Origin: Streptomyces lydicus
GTDB taxonomy: Bacteria; Actinomycetota; Actinomycetes; Streptomycetales; Streptomycetaceae
DNA: 29,007 nucleotides
Reading direction: 5' to 3'
Assembly (NCBI RefSeq): GCF_000717345.1
Contig: NZ_JNZA01000062.1
Span: forward strand, 1 to 29,007
Shown here: piece after piece, positions 16,789 to 23,880 of the stretch
How the letters are laid out: the number at the start of each line of letters is the position of its first letter
Position numbering within the stretch: position 1 is the first letter of the stretch
Notes under the pieces: model-generated
Database searches by the model: none
Told to the model about the DNA's origin: nothing
The model's input: the letters and a program-made list of their open reading frames with translations, nothing else
Position numbers and translations under genes: made by a program

Positions 16789-17571
16789 GTGAACACCACC
16801 CGCCAGGGGGCGGCGGTCAGCGCCAGGGGAATCGGAGTGCGGGGGCCACGGGGGTGGGCCTTCAGAGGCGTCGACATCACCGCGGACGCGGGCGCACTGA
16901 TCGCCGTACAGGGCCCGTCGGGTTCCGGACGCACCTGCCTGCTGCTCGCCCTCACCGGCCGGATGCGGATCACCGAAGGCACCGCCACGGTCGCCGGATT
17001 CCCGCTGCCCAAGCGGATGGGGACCGTACGCGGCCGTACCGCCCTCGCCCACGTACCGGGCGTCGCCGAGCTGGAGCCGGCCCTCACGGTCGGCGAACAC
17101 CTCAAGGAACAGGCACTGTTGGGGCGGCGCCTGAAGGGCTCGCTGCCCTTCGGCAAGCGCCACCGGGAGGCCACCCGGGCCCGGATCGACGCCGCCCTCG
17201 CGGCCGCCGGACTCGACCCCGCCACCCTTCCCAAGGGCCTGCGGACGACCGTCCGCGACCTGGAGCGGCTGGAGGCGCTGCGGCTGTCGATCGCGCTCGC
17301 CGTGATGCAGGCCCCGCACCTGCTGGCCGTCGACGACGTCGACCTCAAGCTCTCCGCGGCCGAACGCGACCTGGCCTGGGACCTGTTGCGGGACCTCACC
17401 CGGCAGGGCCTGACCGTCGTGGCGGCCGGCAGTGACGCGCCGGCGGACGCGCTGATCGTCCGCACCACGCAGACCGACACCCCGGCCGGCCCGCCGGCCC
17501 CCGTCCTGGACGACATCCACACTCCCGAGGAGGAAGCGGCGCATGCGTTCGCCGAGACTGGCCGCGCTTGA
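16789..17571 (+). CDS. Degenerate ABC-transporter ATP-binding protein
   Basis: A 260-aa protein with the ABC-ATPase fold but most catalytic motifs altered. Walker A is GPSGSGRT (42-49), with Arg48 instead of lysine. No LSGGQ is present; the position reads RDLERLEALRL (156-166). Walker B is HLLAVDDVD (177-185), with Asp183 instead of the catalytic glutamate. The Q-loop lacks its glutamine (HVPGVAEL), and the H-loop reads AAGSD with no histidine. It may bind nucleotide without turning it over efficiently. The start at 16789 is a GTG after AGGGGAGGGG. Its 3' end overlaps the YhgE/Pip gene by 29 bp, so it is probably the cytoplasmic partner of that membrane protein. The TetR-type operator lies directly upstream. 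Confidence 0.88.
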   Translation: MNTTRQGAAVSARGIGVRGPRGWAFRGVDITADAGALIAVQGPSGSGRTCLLLALTGRMRITEGTATVAGFPLPKRMGTVRGRTALAHVPGVAELEPALTVGEHLKEQALLGRRLKGSLPFGKRHREATRARIDAALAAAGLDPATLPKGLRTTVRDLERLEALRLSIALAVMQAPHLLAVDDVDLKLSAAERDLAWDLLRDLTRQGLTVVAAGSDAPADALIVRTTQTDTPAGPPAPVLDDIHTPEEEAAHAFAETGRA

Positions 17572-19660
17572 GCTCAGGCGCTTCGGCAGGGGCAAGCTGC
17601 CCCGGCTGGGGCTGGTCGCCCTGATGCTGATCCCCCTGCTGTACGGGGCCCTCTACCTCTGCTCCTTCTGGGACCCCTACGCCCGCCTGGACAAGATCCC
17701 GGTGGCCCTGGTCAACGAGGACCAGGGGGCCACCGCCGGCGGCAAGAAGATCACCGCGGGCGAGGACCTGACCGAGAAGGTCACGGACAGCAAGACCTTC
17801 GACTGGCAGGAGGTCAGCGCCGCGGACGCCGCCAAGGGCGTCGAGAACGGCACGTACTACCTCTCGCTGACCGTCCCGAAGGACTTCAGCGAGCGGATCG
17901 CCTCCAGCTCCGGTGACGCCCCGCAGACCGGCGCGCTCCAGGTCCGGACGAACGACGCCAACAACTACGTCGTCGGCTCGATCTCCAAGACGGTGTTCTC
18001 CGAGATCCGCGCCAAGACGTCGGCGACCTCGACCCGGGGCATGCTCGACAAGATCTTCGTGTCCTTCTCCGACCTGCACGACAAGACCGCCGAGGCGGCG
18101 GACGGCGCGGGCAAGGTCGACAAGGGCCTCGGTACCGCCAAGGACAAGACCGGCGAACTGGCCGACGGGCTGGGCAAGCTCGACCAGGGCTCCGGCGCGG
18201 TCAGCAAGGGCGCCGGCCAGGTCAGCGACGGCACGACGAAGGCCGCTTCCAAGGCCCGGCAGCTCAGCCAGGGCGCCGGCCAGGTCGCGGACGGCACCCA
18301 GCAGCTCGCCGAGAAGGTGCAGGGCATCGCCAAGAAGGACCTGCCCTACCTCCGGGCGCACGGCAAGGAGATCGGCGAGAAGGCGCAGACCGTCGCCGAC
18401 CTCACGCAGCGGCTCGACGAGGACCTCAGCAAGCTGCCGGGGGACTCCGCCCGGGCCGCCGGCCAGGCGCGCAAGAACGCCGACGACGCGGCGGAGCTGT
18501 ACCGCGAGCGCTGCGGCGTCGTCGCCACCGACCCCGACTGCCCCAAGCTGAAGGCCATCGCGGACGGCACCGCCGTCGCGGCCGACGCGGCGGAGAAGGT
18601 CAACGACACGATCGGCCGCACCGACTTCGGGCAGCTGCACACCAAGCTGCGTGATCTGCACCGGGTCGCCGTGACCGTGGCCGACCAGGCACCGGGCATC
18701 GCCGACCGCGCGGACGCCGCGATCGAGAAGATCAACGCGCTCAACTCCGGTGCGCACAAGGTCTCCCAGGGCGCGGGGCTGCTCGCCGACGGCATCAACA
18801 CCCTCGCCGACGGCGCCGGGAAGGTCGCCGACGGCGCGGGCAAGGTGCACAGCGGTCTCGGTGACGCCAAGGACGGCGCCGAGAAGCTCACCGGCGGGCT
18901 CTTCAAGCTCAAGGACGGCTCCAACCAGCTGGCCGACGGCCTGCACAGCGGCGTCGCCAAGATCCCGGACTACGACAAGAAGGACCGCGACGCCCGCACC
19001 GAGGTGATGGCCGACCCGGTCGCGCTGGCCGCCAAGTCGCTGCACAAGGCGCCCAACTACGGCACCGGCCTGGCGCCGTACTTCATCCCGCTGTCCCTCT
19101 GGGTCGGCGCGATGGTCGCCTTCATGCTGCTCCAGCCGCTGGGCAAGCGCGCACTGGCCGCGGGCGCCCCGGGCTGGCGGATCGCGCTGGGCTCCTGGCT
19201 GCCGGCGTACGCCGTCGGCGTCGTCCAGGTGCTGGCCCTGATGGCCGTACTCCACTGGGGCCTCGGCCTGGAGATGGCCCGCTCGGGCGCCACCGTCGGC
19301 TTCCTGCTGCTGGCCACGGCCTGCTTCACCGCCCTCATCCAGCTGCTGAGCGCCTTCTTCGGGCCGGCCGGCCGGGTGCTGACCCTGGTCGTCCTGATGC
19401 TCCAGCTGACCTCGGCGGGCGGCACGTACCCGGTGCAGACCAGCCCCGGTTTCTTCGCCGCCGTCCACCCCTTCCTGCCGATGAGTTACGTCGTCGACGG
19501 CCTGCGCCGCCTGATCACCGGCGGTGACCTCACCGTCGTCTGGCAGGGCTGTGCGGTCCTCGCGGCCTTCACCCTCGGCGCGCTGGCCCTCACCGCCCTC
19601 ACGGCGCGCGGCCGGCAGGTCGTCCGGATGAAGGACCTGCACCCGGAGCTCAGCCTGTGA
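17543..19660 (+). CDS. YhgE/Pip family ABC-2-type membrane protein
   Basis: A 705-aa membrane protein of the YhgE/Pip (phage infection protein) type. One transmembrane helix lies at 21-43, then a large extracytoplasmic region to about 510, then a C-terminal bundle of roughly five to six helices resembling ABC-2 permeases (from PYFIPLSLWVGAMVAFMLL on). The outer region holds two blocks of short repeats built on LADG/VADGAGKV-like units (about 180-260 and 400-470), which fits a long helical stalk. A cysteine pair (CGVVATDPDC, near 324-333) could form a disulfide. The ATG at 17543 follows GAGGAGGAAG and lies inside the ATPase gene. Its stop overlaps the TetR start as GTGA. A role in exporting an envelope or lipid component is possible. 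EsaA/YueB of type VII secretion is a related family, but no such machinery is nearby. Confidence 0.9.
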   Translation: MRSPRLAALELRRFGRGKLPRLGLVALMLIPLLYGALYLCSFWDPYARLDKIPVALVNEDQGATAGGKKITAGEDLTEKVTDSKTFDWQEVSAADAAKGVENGTYYLSLTVPKDFSERIASSSGDAPQTGALQVRTNDANNYVVGSISKTVFSEIRAKTSATSTRGMLDKIFVSFSDLHDKTAEAADGAGKVDKGLGTAKDKTGELADGLGKLDQGSGAVSKGAGQVSDGTTKAASKARQLSQGAGQVADGTQQLAEKVQGIAKKDLPYLRAHGKEIGEKAQTVADLTQRLDEDLSKLPGDSARAAGQARKNADDAAELYRERCGVVATDPDCPKLKAIADGTAVAADAAEKVNDTIGRTDFGQLHTKLRDLHRVAVTVADQAPGIADRADAAIEKINALNSGAHKVSQGAGLLADGINTLADGAGKVADGAGKVHSGLGDAKDGAEKLTGGLFKLKDGSNQLADGLHSGVAKIPDYDKKDRDARTEVMADPVALAAKSLHKAPNYGTGLAPYFIPLSLWVGAMVAFMLLQPLGKRALAAGAPGWRIALGSWLPAYAVGVVQVLALMAVLHWGLGLEMARSGATVGFLLLATACFTALIQLLSAFFGPAGRVLTLVVLMLQLTSAGGTYPVQTSPGFFAAVHPFLPMSYVVDGLRRLITGGDLTVVWQGCAVLAAFTLGALALTALTARGRQVVRMKDLHPELSL

Positions 19661-20334
19661 GCGTTCCCCAGGTCTCCCGGGGCGGTGCCGGCAACGGCAC
19701 CGCCCCGGGGGCCTCCCCCGGGGCACGCCGGACCCCGACGCGCCGCCGGCTCTTCGACGCCGCCGTCACCCTCATCGCCGAACAGGGCTTCTCCGCCACC
19801 ACCGTCGACGAGATCGCCGACCGCGCCGGCGTCGCCAAGGGCACCGTCTACTACAACTTCGCCAGCAAGAACGTCCTCTACGAGGAGCTGCTGCGGGACG
19901 GCATCGACCTGCTCGCCGACTCCCTGCGGCAGGCCGCCGACTCCACGACGGCCCGCGGCGGCACCCGGATCGACGCCCTGGACACCATGATCCGGGCGGG
20001 CCTGGACTTCATCGCCTGCTCCCCCGCCCTCATCCAGCTCTACGTGGCGGAACTCTGGCGCACCAACCGCACCTGGCGCGCCACCCTCACCTCGGTGCGC
20101 GGCCGTGCCCAATCCGTCGTCGAGGCCGTCCTGCGGGAGGCCGTGGAGGCCGGCGAGCTCTCCGGCGAGCTCGACATCCCGCTCACCGCCTCCGCCCTCC
20201 TGGGCATGGTCCTGGTCGCCGCCCTGGACTGGCAGTCCTTCCAGCCGGACCGCTCGGTCGAGGAGGTGCACGCCGCCCTGTCACGGCTGCTGCAGGGGCG
20301 GGTCGGCGGGGGCGGCCAGGCCCCGCCCGCCTGA
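19657..20334 (+). CDS. TetR-family transcriptional regulator
   Basis: A 225-aa TetR/AcrR regulator. The helix-turn-helix occupies about residues 29-73 (RRRLFDAAVTLIAEQGFSATTVDEIADRAGVAKGTVYYNFASKNVLYEELL, quoted here only as landmarks: ATTVDEIADRAGV and GTVYYNF). The rest is the variable ligand-binding and dimerisation domain. The GTG start overlaps the YhgE/Pip stop as GTGA, so translation is probably coupled. Residues 2-25 are a Gly/Ala/Pro-rich tail whose DNA forms a very strong hairpin (19676-19709). As last gene of the operon it probably represses its own transcription through the palindrome at 16751-16776, with a compound affecting the envelope as inducer. That last point is inference. 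Confidence 0.93.
   Translation: MSVPQVSRGGAGNGTAPGASPGARRTPTRRRLFDAAVTLIAEQGFSATTVDEIADRAGVAKGTVYYNFASKNVLYEELLRDGIDLLADSLRQAADSTTARGGTRIDALDTMIRAGLDFIACSPALIQLYVAELWRTNRTWRATLTSVRGRAQSVVEAVLREAVEAGELSGELDIPLTASALLGMVLVAALDWQSFQPDRSVEEVHAALSRLLQGRVGGGGQAPPA
19676..19709 (+). other. 15-bp hairpin with GCAA tetraloop at the start of the TetR coding region
   Basis: Arms CCCGGGGCGGTGCCG (19676-19690) and its exact complement (19695-19709) enclose GCAA, a GNRA tetraloop. It begins 20 nt after the GTG. An overlapping alternative hairpin uses GCCCCGGGGG (19702-19711) and CCCCCGGGGC (19715-19724). The two cannot both form fully. It could act as an intra-operon terminator or limit TetR translation. 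Confidence 0.7.
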
Positions 20335-20340
20335 CGGCAC

Positions 20341-20353
20341 GCGGGCCTCCCGC
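20341..20353. terminator. Small hairpin between the convergent TetR and ThDP-enzyme genes
   Basis: GCGGG-CCT-CCCGC sits in the 22-nt gap between the two convergent stop codons. The stem is only 5 bp, so it is a weak terminator candidate. Confidence 0.4.
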
Positions 20354-20356
20354 CCC

Positions 20357-22042
20357 TCAGGAGTCCAGGTGCGTGGGCGCGAACATCCGCAGCCGGGCCG
20401 GCAGTACGACCACCGACGGGCCGGGAGCGGCGAACGCCGCCGCCAGGTCCGCACGCAGCCGGTCCGGTGTCGTACGGACCGCGGGGACGCCGAAGGACTC
20501 GGCCAGCGCCACGAAGTCCGGCCGGGCCAGCTCCGTCGCGGTGGCCCGGCCGAACGCGTCGGTCATGTACTCGCGCAGGATGCCGTAGCCGCCGTCGTCG
20601 ACGATCAGCCAGGTCACCGGCAGGTCGTACTGCCGGGCGGTGGCCAGCTCGGCGATCGAGTACATCGCGCCGCCGTCGCCGGAGACCGCCAGCACCGGCC
20701 GCTCCGGGTCGGCGACGGCCACCCCCAGGGCGGCCGGGAAGCCGTAGCCCAGACCACCGGCGCCCTGCGCGGAGTGCAGCGCGTTGCTGCGCCGCGGGTC
20801 GAAGGCGGACCAGGCCCAGTACGCGAGGATCGTCATGTCCCAGCAGCTGACCGCGTCATCGGGCAGGGCGTCCCGCACCGACGCCAGCACCCGCTGCTCC
20901 AGGTCGAGGTCCTGCCCGGCGAGGCGGTCCCGCACCCGGGCGAGGAGCCCGGAGACGGCGGTCTCGGGGGAAGACCCGGGGGCGGCCCCGGTACCGTCCC
21001 CTGCGGTTCCGTCCTCGTACCGCGCCACCTCCTTGACCAGCGCGGACAGCGCCAGCCGGGCGTCGGCGTGGAGGCCGAGCGCGGCGTGGTTCGACTCCAG
21101 CTTCCCCAGGTCGGCCTCGATCTGCACGACGCGGCCGCGCGGCCGGAAGGTGTGGTAGTTCGAGGAGAGTTCGCCCAGCCCGGAACCGACGACCAGCAGG
21201 GTGTCCGCGTCCTCCAGGAAGGACGTGGTGTGGCGGTCCTCCAGCCAGGACTGCAGCGAGAGCGGGTGCTCCCAGGGGAAGGCGCCCTTGCCGCCGAAGG
21301 TGGTGGCCACCGGCGCCCGCAGCTGCTCGGCGAGCGCCAGCAGCTCCGCCTCCGCCCCGGCCCGTACGACTCCGCCACCGGCCAGAATGACCGGCCGCTC
21401 GGCCCGCGCCAGCCGTTCCGCGGCTGCTGCGACGAGCTCCGGCCGGGGCGCCAACTCCCTCGGCGCGACGTCCAGTTCGGTCACCGGCGGTACGTCGACC
21501 GGTGCCAGCAGCACGTCCTGCGGGATCTCCAGCCACACCGGGCCGTGCGGGGTGCTCAGCGCCGACTCCCAGGCCGCGGCCACCGCGGACGGGATCTGCG
21601 AGGCGGTACGCGCGGTGTGGACGGACTTCACCACGCCGCGGAACGAGGCGCTCTGGTCGGTGAGTTCGTGCAGATAGCCGTGACGGCCGCCGCCGAGGCC
21701 GGCCAGCGGCACCTGACTGCCGAGGGCCAGGACGGCGGCCGAGGCGGCGGCCGCCTCCTGCAGCGCGGCCAGCGTCATCAGGGCACCGGGCCCGGTGGAC
21801 ACCAGCAGTGGCGCGACGCCGTGCGTGGCCCGGGCGTACGCGTCCGCGGCGAAGCCCGCGTTGTTCTCCACCCGCAGCCCCACATAGCGCAGCGCGGAGC
21901 GGCGCAGGGCGTCGAACACCCCGAGGGCGTGCTGGCCGGGCAGTCCGAAGACGGTGGTCGCGCCCAGCGCGGTCAGCGACTCGACGACCAGGTCGCCGCC
22001 GTTGCGCGGCGCGTGCGTGGGGGCGGGAGGGGTGGTACTCAT
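20357..22042 (-). CDS. Thiamine-diphosphate-dependent enzyme, acetolactate-synthase-like
   Basis: A 561-aa enzyme of the three-domain ThDP superfamily (acetolactate synthase, benzoylformate or keto-acid decarboxylases). Glu59 in RVENNAGFAADAYAR is the conserved glutamate that activates the cofactor. The central domain runs from about 190 to 330. The C-terminal ThDP/Mg motif begins GDGG at 455-458 and ends VDDGGYG (481-487), with Asp-Asp where most relatives have Asn-Asn. The ATG at 22042 has GGAGAG about 10 nt upstream. It lies 88 bp after the SSS symporter gene in the same direction, so the two probably share a transcript and the enzyme acts on the imported compound or a keto-acid made from it. 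A 2-keto-acid decarboxylase (for example in guanidino or amino-acid catabolism) is one possibility; biosynthetic acetolactate synthase is less likely from context. Confidence 0.85.
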   Translation of the reverse strand: MSTTPPAPTHAPRNGGDLVVESLTALGATTVFGLPGQHALGVFDALRRSALRYVGLRVENNAGFAADAYARATHGVAPLLVSTGPGALMTLAALQEAAAASAAVLALGSQVPLAGLGGGRHGYLHELTDQSASFRGVVKSVHTARTASQIPSAVAAAWESALSTPHGPVWLEIPQDVLLAPVDVPPVTELDVAPRELAPRPELVAAAAERLARAERPVILAGGGVVRAGAEAELLALAEQLRAPVATTFGGKGAFPWEHPLSLQSWLEDRHTTSFLEDADTLLVVGSGLGELSSNYHTFRPRGRVVQIEADLGKLESNHAALGLHADARLALSALVKEVARYEDGTAGDGTGAAPGSSPETAVSGLLARVRDRLAGQDLDLEQRVLASVRDALPDDAVSCWDMTILAYWAWSAFDPRRSNALHSAQGAGGLGYGFPAALGVAVADPERPVLAVSGDGGAMYSIAELATARQYDLPVTWLIVDDGGYGILREYMTDAFGRATATELARPDFVALAESFGVPAVRTTPDRLRADLAAAFAAPGPSVVVLPARLRMFAPTHLDS

Positions 22043-22095
22043 CGTGCGTCGGCTCTCCGTAATCCGTGATCGTCGTGCGGGGGGGGGCGGTCGGT

Positions 22096-22146
22096 GCTCA
22101 CCGGCCGGAAGGGTTCACGGCCGGAAGGGCTCACCGGCCGGCAGGG
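22096..22146. repeat. Three imperfect tandem repeats at the symporter stop codon
   Basis: Units of 16-18 bp on the theme CTCACCGGCCGGAAGGG at 22096-22113, 22114-22129 and 22130-22146. The last contains the symporter stop and encodes its terminal SPAGR. A run of nine G (22079-22087) lies next to them, in the leader of the ThDP enzyme gene. The mRNA here may be structured; function unknown. Confidence 0.65.
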
Positions 22147-23672
22147 CTCGTGGTCGCGGACGGGTCCGAGGCGACGGACGGTTCGGCCCCGGCGGCGTCC
22201 GGACGGCCGGCCAGCCGGGCGCGCCAGGCGTCCAGCACCGCGGCGTCCGTCGGCCGGGTGGCCAGGCTGACCGCCACGTAGGCCACGAGCGAGGCGAGCA
22301 GCCCGTAGTAGATCGGCTCGTTGGCGAGGACGCCGAGCGAGAGCATCAGCCCGACGACGGTCAGGCCACCGACCGCGACCGAGGCGAGCGCGCCCGCCCC
22401 CGTGCCGCGCTTCCACAGCAGTCCGCCCAGGATCGGCACCAACAGGCCGCCGACCAGCAGGTTGTAGGCGACGGTGAGCGCCTCGACGACATTGTTGAGG
22501 GCGAGGGCGATCACGATGACCGCGAGGCCCATCAGGAGGATGAAGACCCGGTTGCCGCGGACCTCGTCCCGCGGCTCCCCCGCCCCGCCGGGCCCGGCGT
22601 CCGGTCCGTGCGGGGCGTCGGTGGCAGGGCTCTGCCGCCGCACGACTCCCCTGATCCGCGCCCATATGTCGTTGTTGGCGACGGTGGCACAGGCGATCAG
22701 CGCACCCGAGGACGTGGACATCACCGCGGACAGCGCCGCGGCGAGCACCAGCCCGCGCACGCCCACCGGCAGCGCGTCCTTGACGATCGTGGCGAAGGCG
22801 TCGTCCGGGCTGCCCAGGTGCGGGTAGAGCACCTTGGCCGCGGTGCCGATGACCGCACCGGCCAGCGCGTAGACCAGACAGTACGTACCGGCCGCGGTGC
22901 CGCCGAGGCGCGCCACCCTGTCGCCGCGCGCGGTGAACACCCGCTGCCAGATGTCCTGCCCGATCAGCATGCCGAAGGAGTAGATCAGCACGTAGGTGAA
23001 GACCGTCTGCCCGCCGATGCCCAGGGGCGCGAAGTAGTCGTCCGGCAGCTGCGCCTTCATCTCGGCGAAGCCGCCCGCCTTGATGACGGCGATGGGCAGC
23101 AGGAGCAGCAGCACGCCGATGGTCTTCACGACGAACTGCACCATGTCGGTGAGGGTGATCGACCACATGCCGCCGAGCGTCGAGTACGCGACGACGATCG
23201 CCCCGCCCAGGATGATCGCGAGCGCCCGGTCCAGACCGAAGAGGACGTCGAAGATGGTCGCGTAGGCGAGGGTCGAGGTGACCGCCAGCATCAGCGTGTA
23301 CGCCCACATCACGACGCCGGAGATCAGCCCGGCGGAGCCGCCGTAGCGCAGGTCCAGCATCTCGGAGACCGTGTAGACCTTCAGCCGGGCGATCCGGGCC
23401 GAGAAGAAGACGCTCAGCGCGAGCAGGCCGAGGCCGATGGTGAAGACCATCCAGGCGCCGGAGAGGCCGTACCGGTAGCCGAGGCCGACGCCGCCGATGG
23501 TGGAGGCGCCGCCGAGGACGATCGCGGCCATGGTTCCCGAGTACATCGCGGGACCGAGGCGGCGGCCCGCGACGAGGAAGTCGCTCTTGGAGGTGGCGCG
23601 CCGCATCCCCCACCAGCCCATGGCGAGCATTCCGGCCAGATAGAGCACGATCACCGCATAGTCGACAGCCAT
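22131..23672 (-). CDS. Sodium:solute symporter (SSS family)
   Basis: A 513-aa integral membrane protein of normal SSS length with about 13 transmembrane helices, importing a solute with Na+. Typical features are the N-terminal VIVLYLAGMLAMGWWG helix, the GGASTIGGVGLGYRYGLSG region of helix 2, and the helix-8 segment ALSAVMSTSSGALIACATV, where Ser/Thr residues form the Na2 site. The cytoplasmic loop after helix 8 is enlarged by a Pro/Gly-rich stretch (DAPHGPDAGPGGAGEPRDE). The ATG at 23672 has AGGAAGGGATGG upstream. It is the first gene of the symporter/ThDP-enzyme pair and diverges from the PucR regulator, which probably controls it. Substrates in this family range from proline and pantothenate to sugars and carboxylates, so the actual one is not readable. 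Confidence 0.92.
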   Translation of the reverse strand: MAVDYAVIVLYLAGMLAMGWWGMRRATSKSDFLVAGRRLGPAMYSGTMAAIVLGGASTIGGVGLGYRYGLSGAWMVFTIGLGLLALSVFFSARIARLKVYTVSEMLDLRYGGSAGLISGVVMWAYTLMLAVTSTLAYATIFDVLFGLDRALAIILGGAIVVAYSTLGGMWSITLTDMVQFVVKTIGVLLLLLPIAVIKAGGFAEMKAQLPDDYFAPLGIGGQTVFTYVLIYSFGMLIGQDIWQRVFTARGDRVARLGGTAAGTYCLVYALAGAVIGTAAKVLYPHLGSPDDAFATIVKDALPVGVRGLVLAAALSAVMSTSSGALIACATVANNDIWARIRGVVRRQSPATDAPHGPDAGPGGAGEPRDEVRGNRVFILLMGLAVIVIALALNNVVEALTVAYNLLVGGLLVPILGGLLWKRGTGAGALASVAVGGLTVVGLMLSLGVLANEPIYYGLLASLVAYVAVSLATRPTDAAVLDAWRARLAGRPDAAGAEPSVASDPSATTSPAGR

Positions 23673-23697
23673 GGGCCATCCCTTCCTGCTGCACCGA

Positions 23698-23748
23698 GGG
23701 GAGTGAGGGGAGTGGGGGGTGGGGGGAGTAAGGGGTGTGGCTCGGGGG
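23698..23748 (+). other. G-tract cluster upstream of the symporter gene
   Basis: Six runs of four to six G (23698-23701, 23707-23710, 23714-23719, 23721-23726, 23732-23735, 23744-23748) separated by short purine-rich spacers. The plus strand could fold as a G-quadruplex and the minus-strand leader of the symporter as the complementary C-rich sequence. It starts 26 bases from the symporter start codon. Confidence 0.6.
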
Positions 23749-23804
23749 AGTGACGGGCGCCCGGCGGGCGGGGGTCCCGACCGGGCGCCTCGTCCCGGGC
23801 CTTG

Positions 23805-23834
23805 ACCCTAGGAGGCGGCAAGGCGACGCTGAAG
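23805..23834 (-). promoter_or_regulatory. Possible promoter for the symporter operon
   Basis: On the minus strand CTTCAG (23834-23829) and TAGGGT (23810-23805) are 18 bp apart, an acceptable match to a vegetative actinomycete promoter with a weak -35. It would give a leader of about 125 nt containing the C-rich complement of the G-tracts. Low confidence. Confidence 0.3.
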
Positions 23835-23880
23835 TGTACGTTTCCTCCACTCGCCGCCCGCTGACGTGGAGGGTTCGCAC

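Noticed and set aside
17543..19660. YhgE/Pip protein as EsaA/YueB-type component of a type VII system serving the toxin
   Set aside because: It lies 6 kb away, in its own TetR-controlled operon with a degenerate ATPase. No EccC, EccB or mycosin gene is present.
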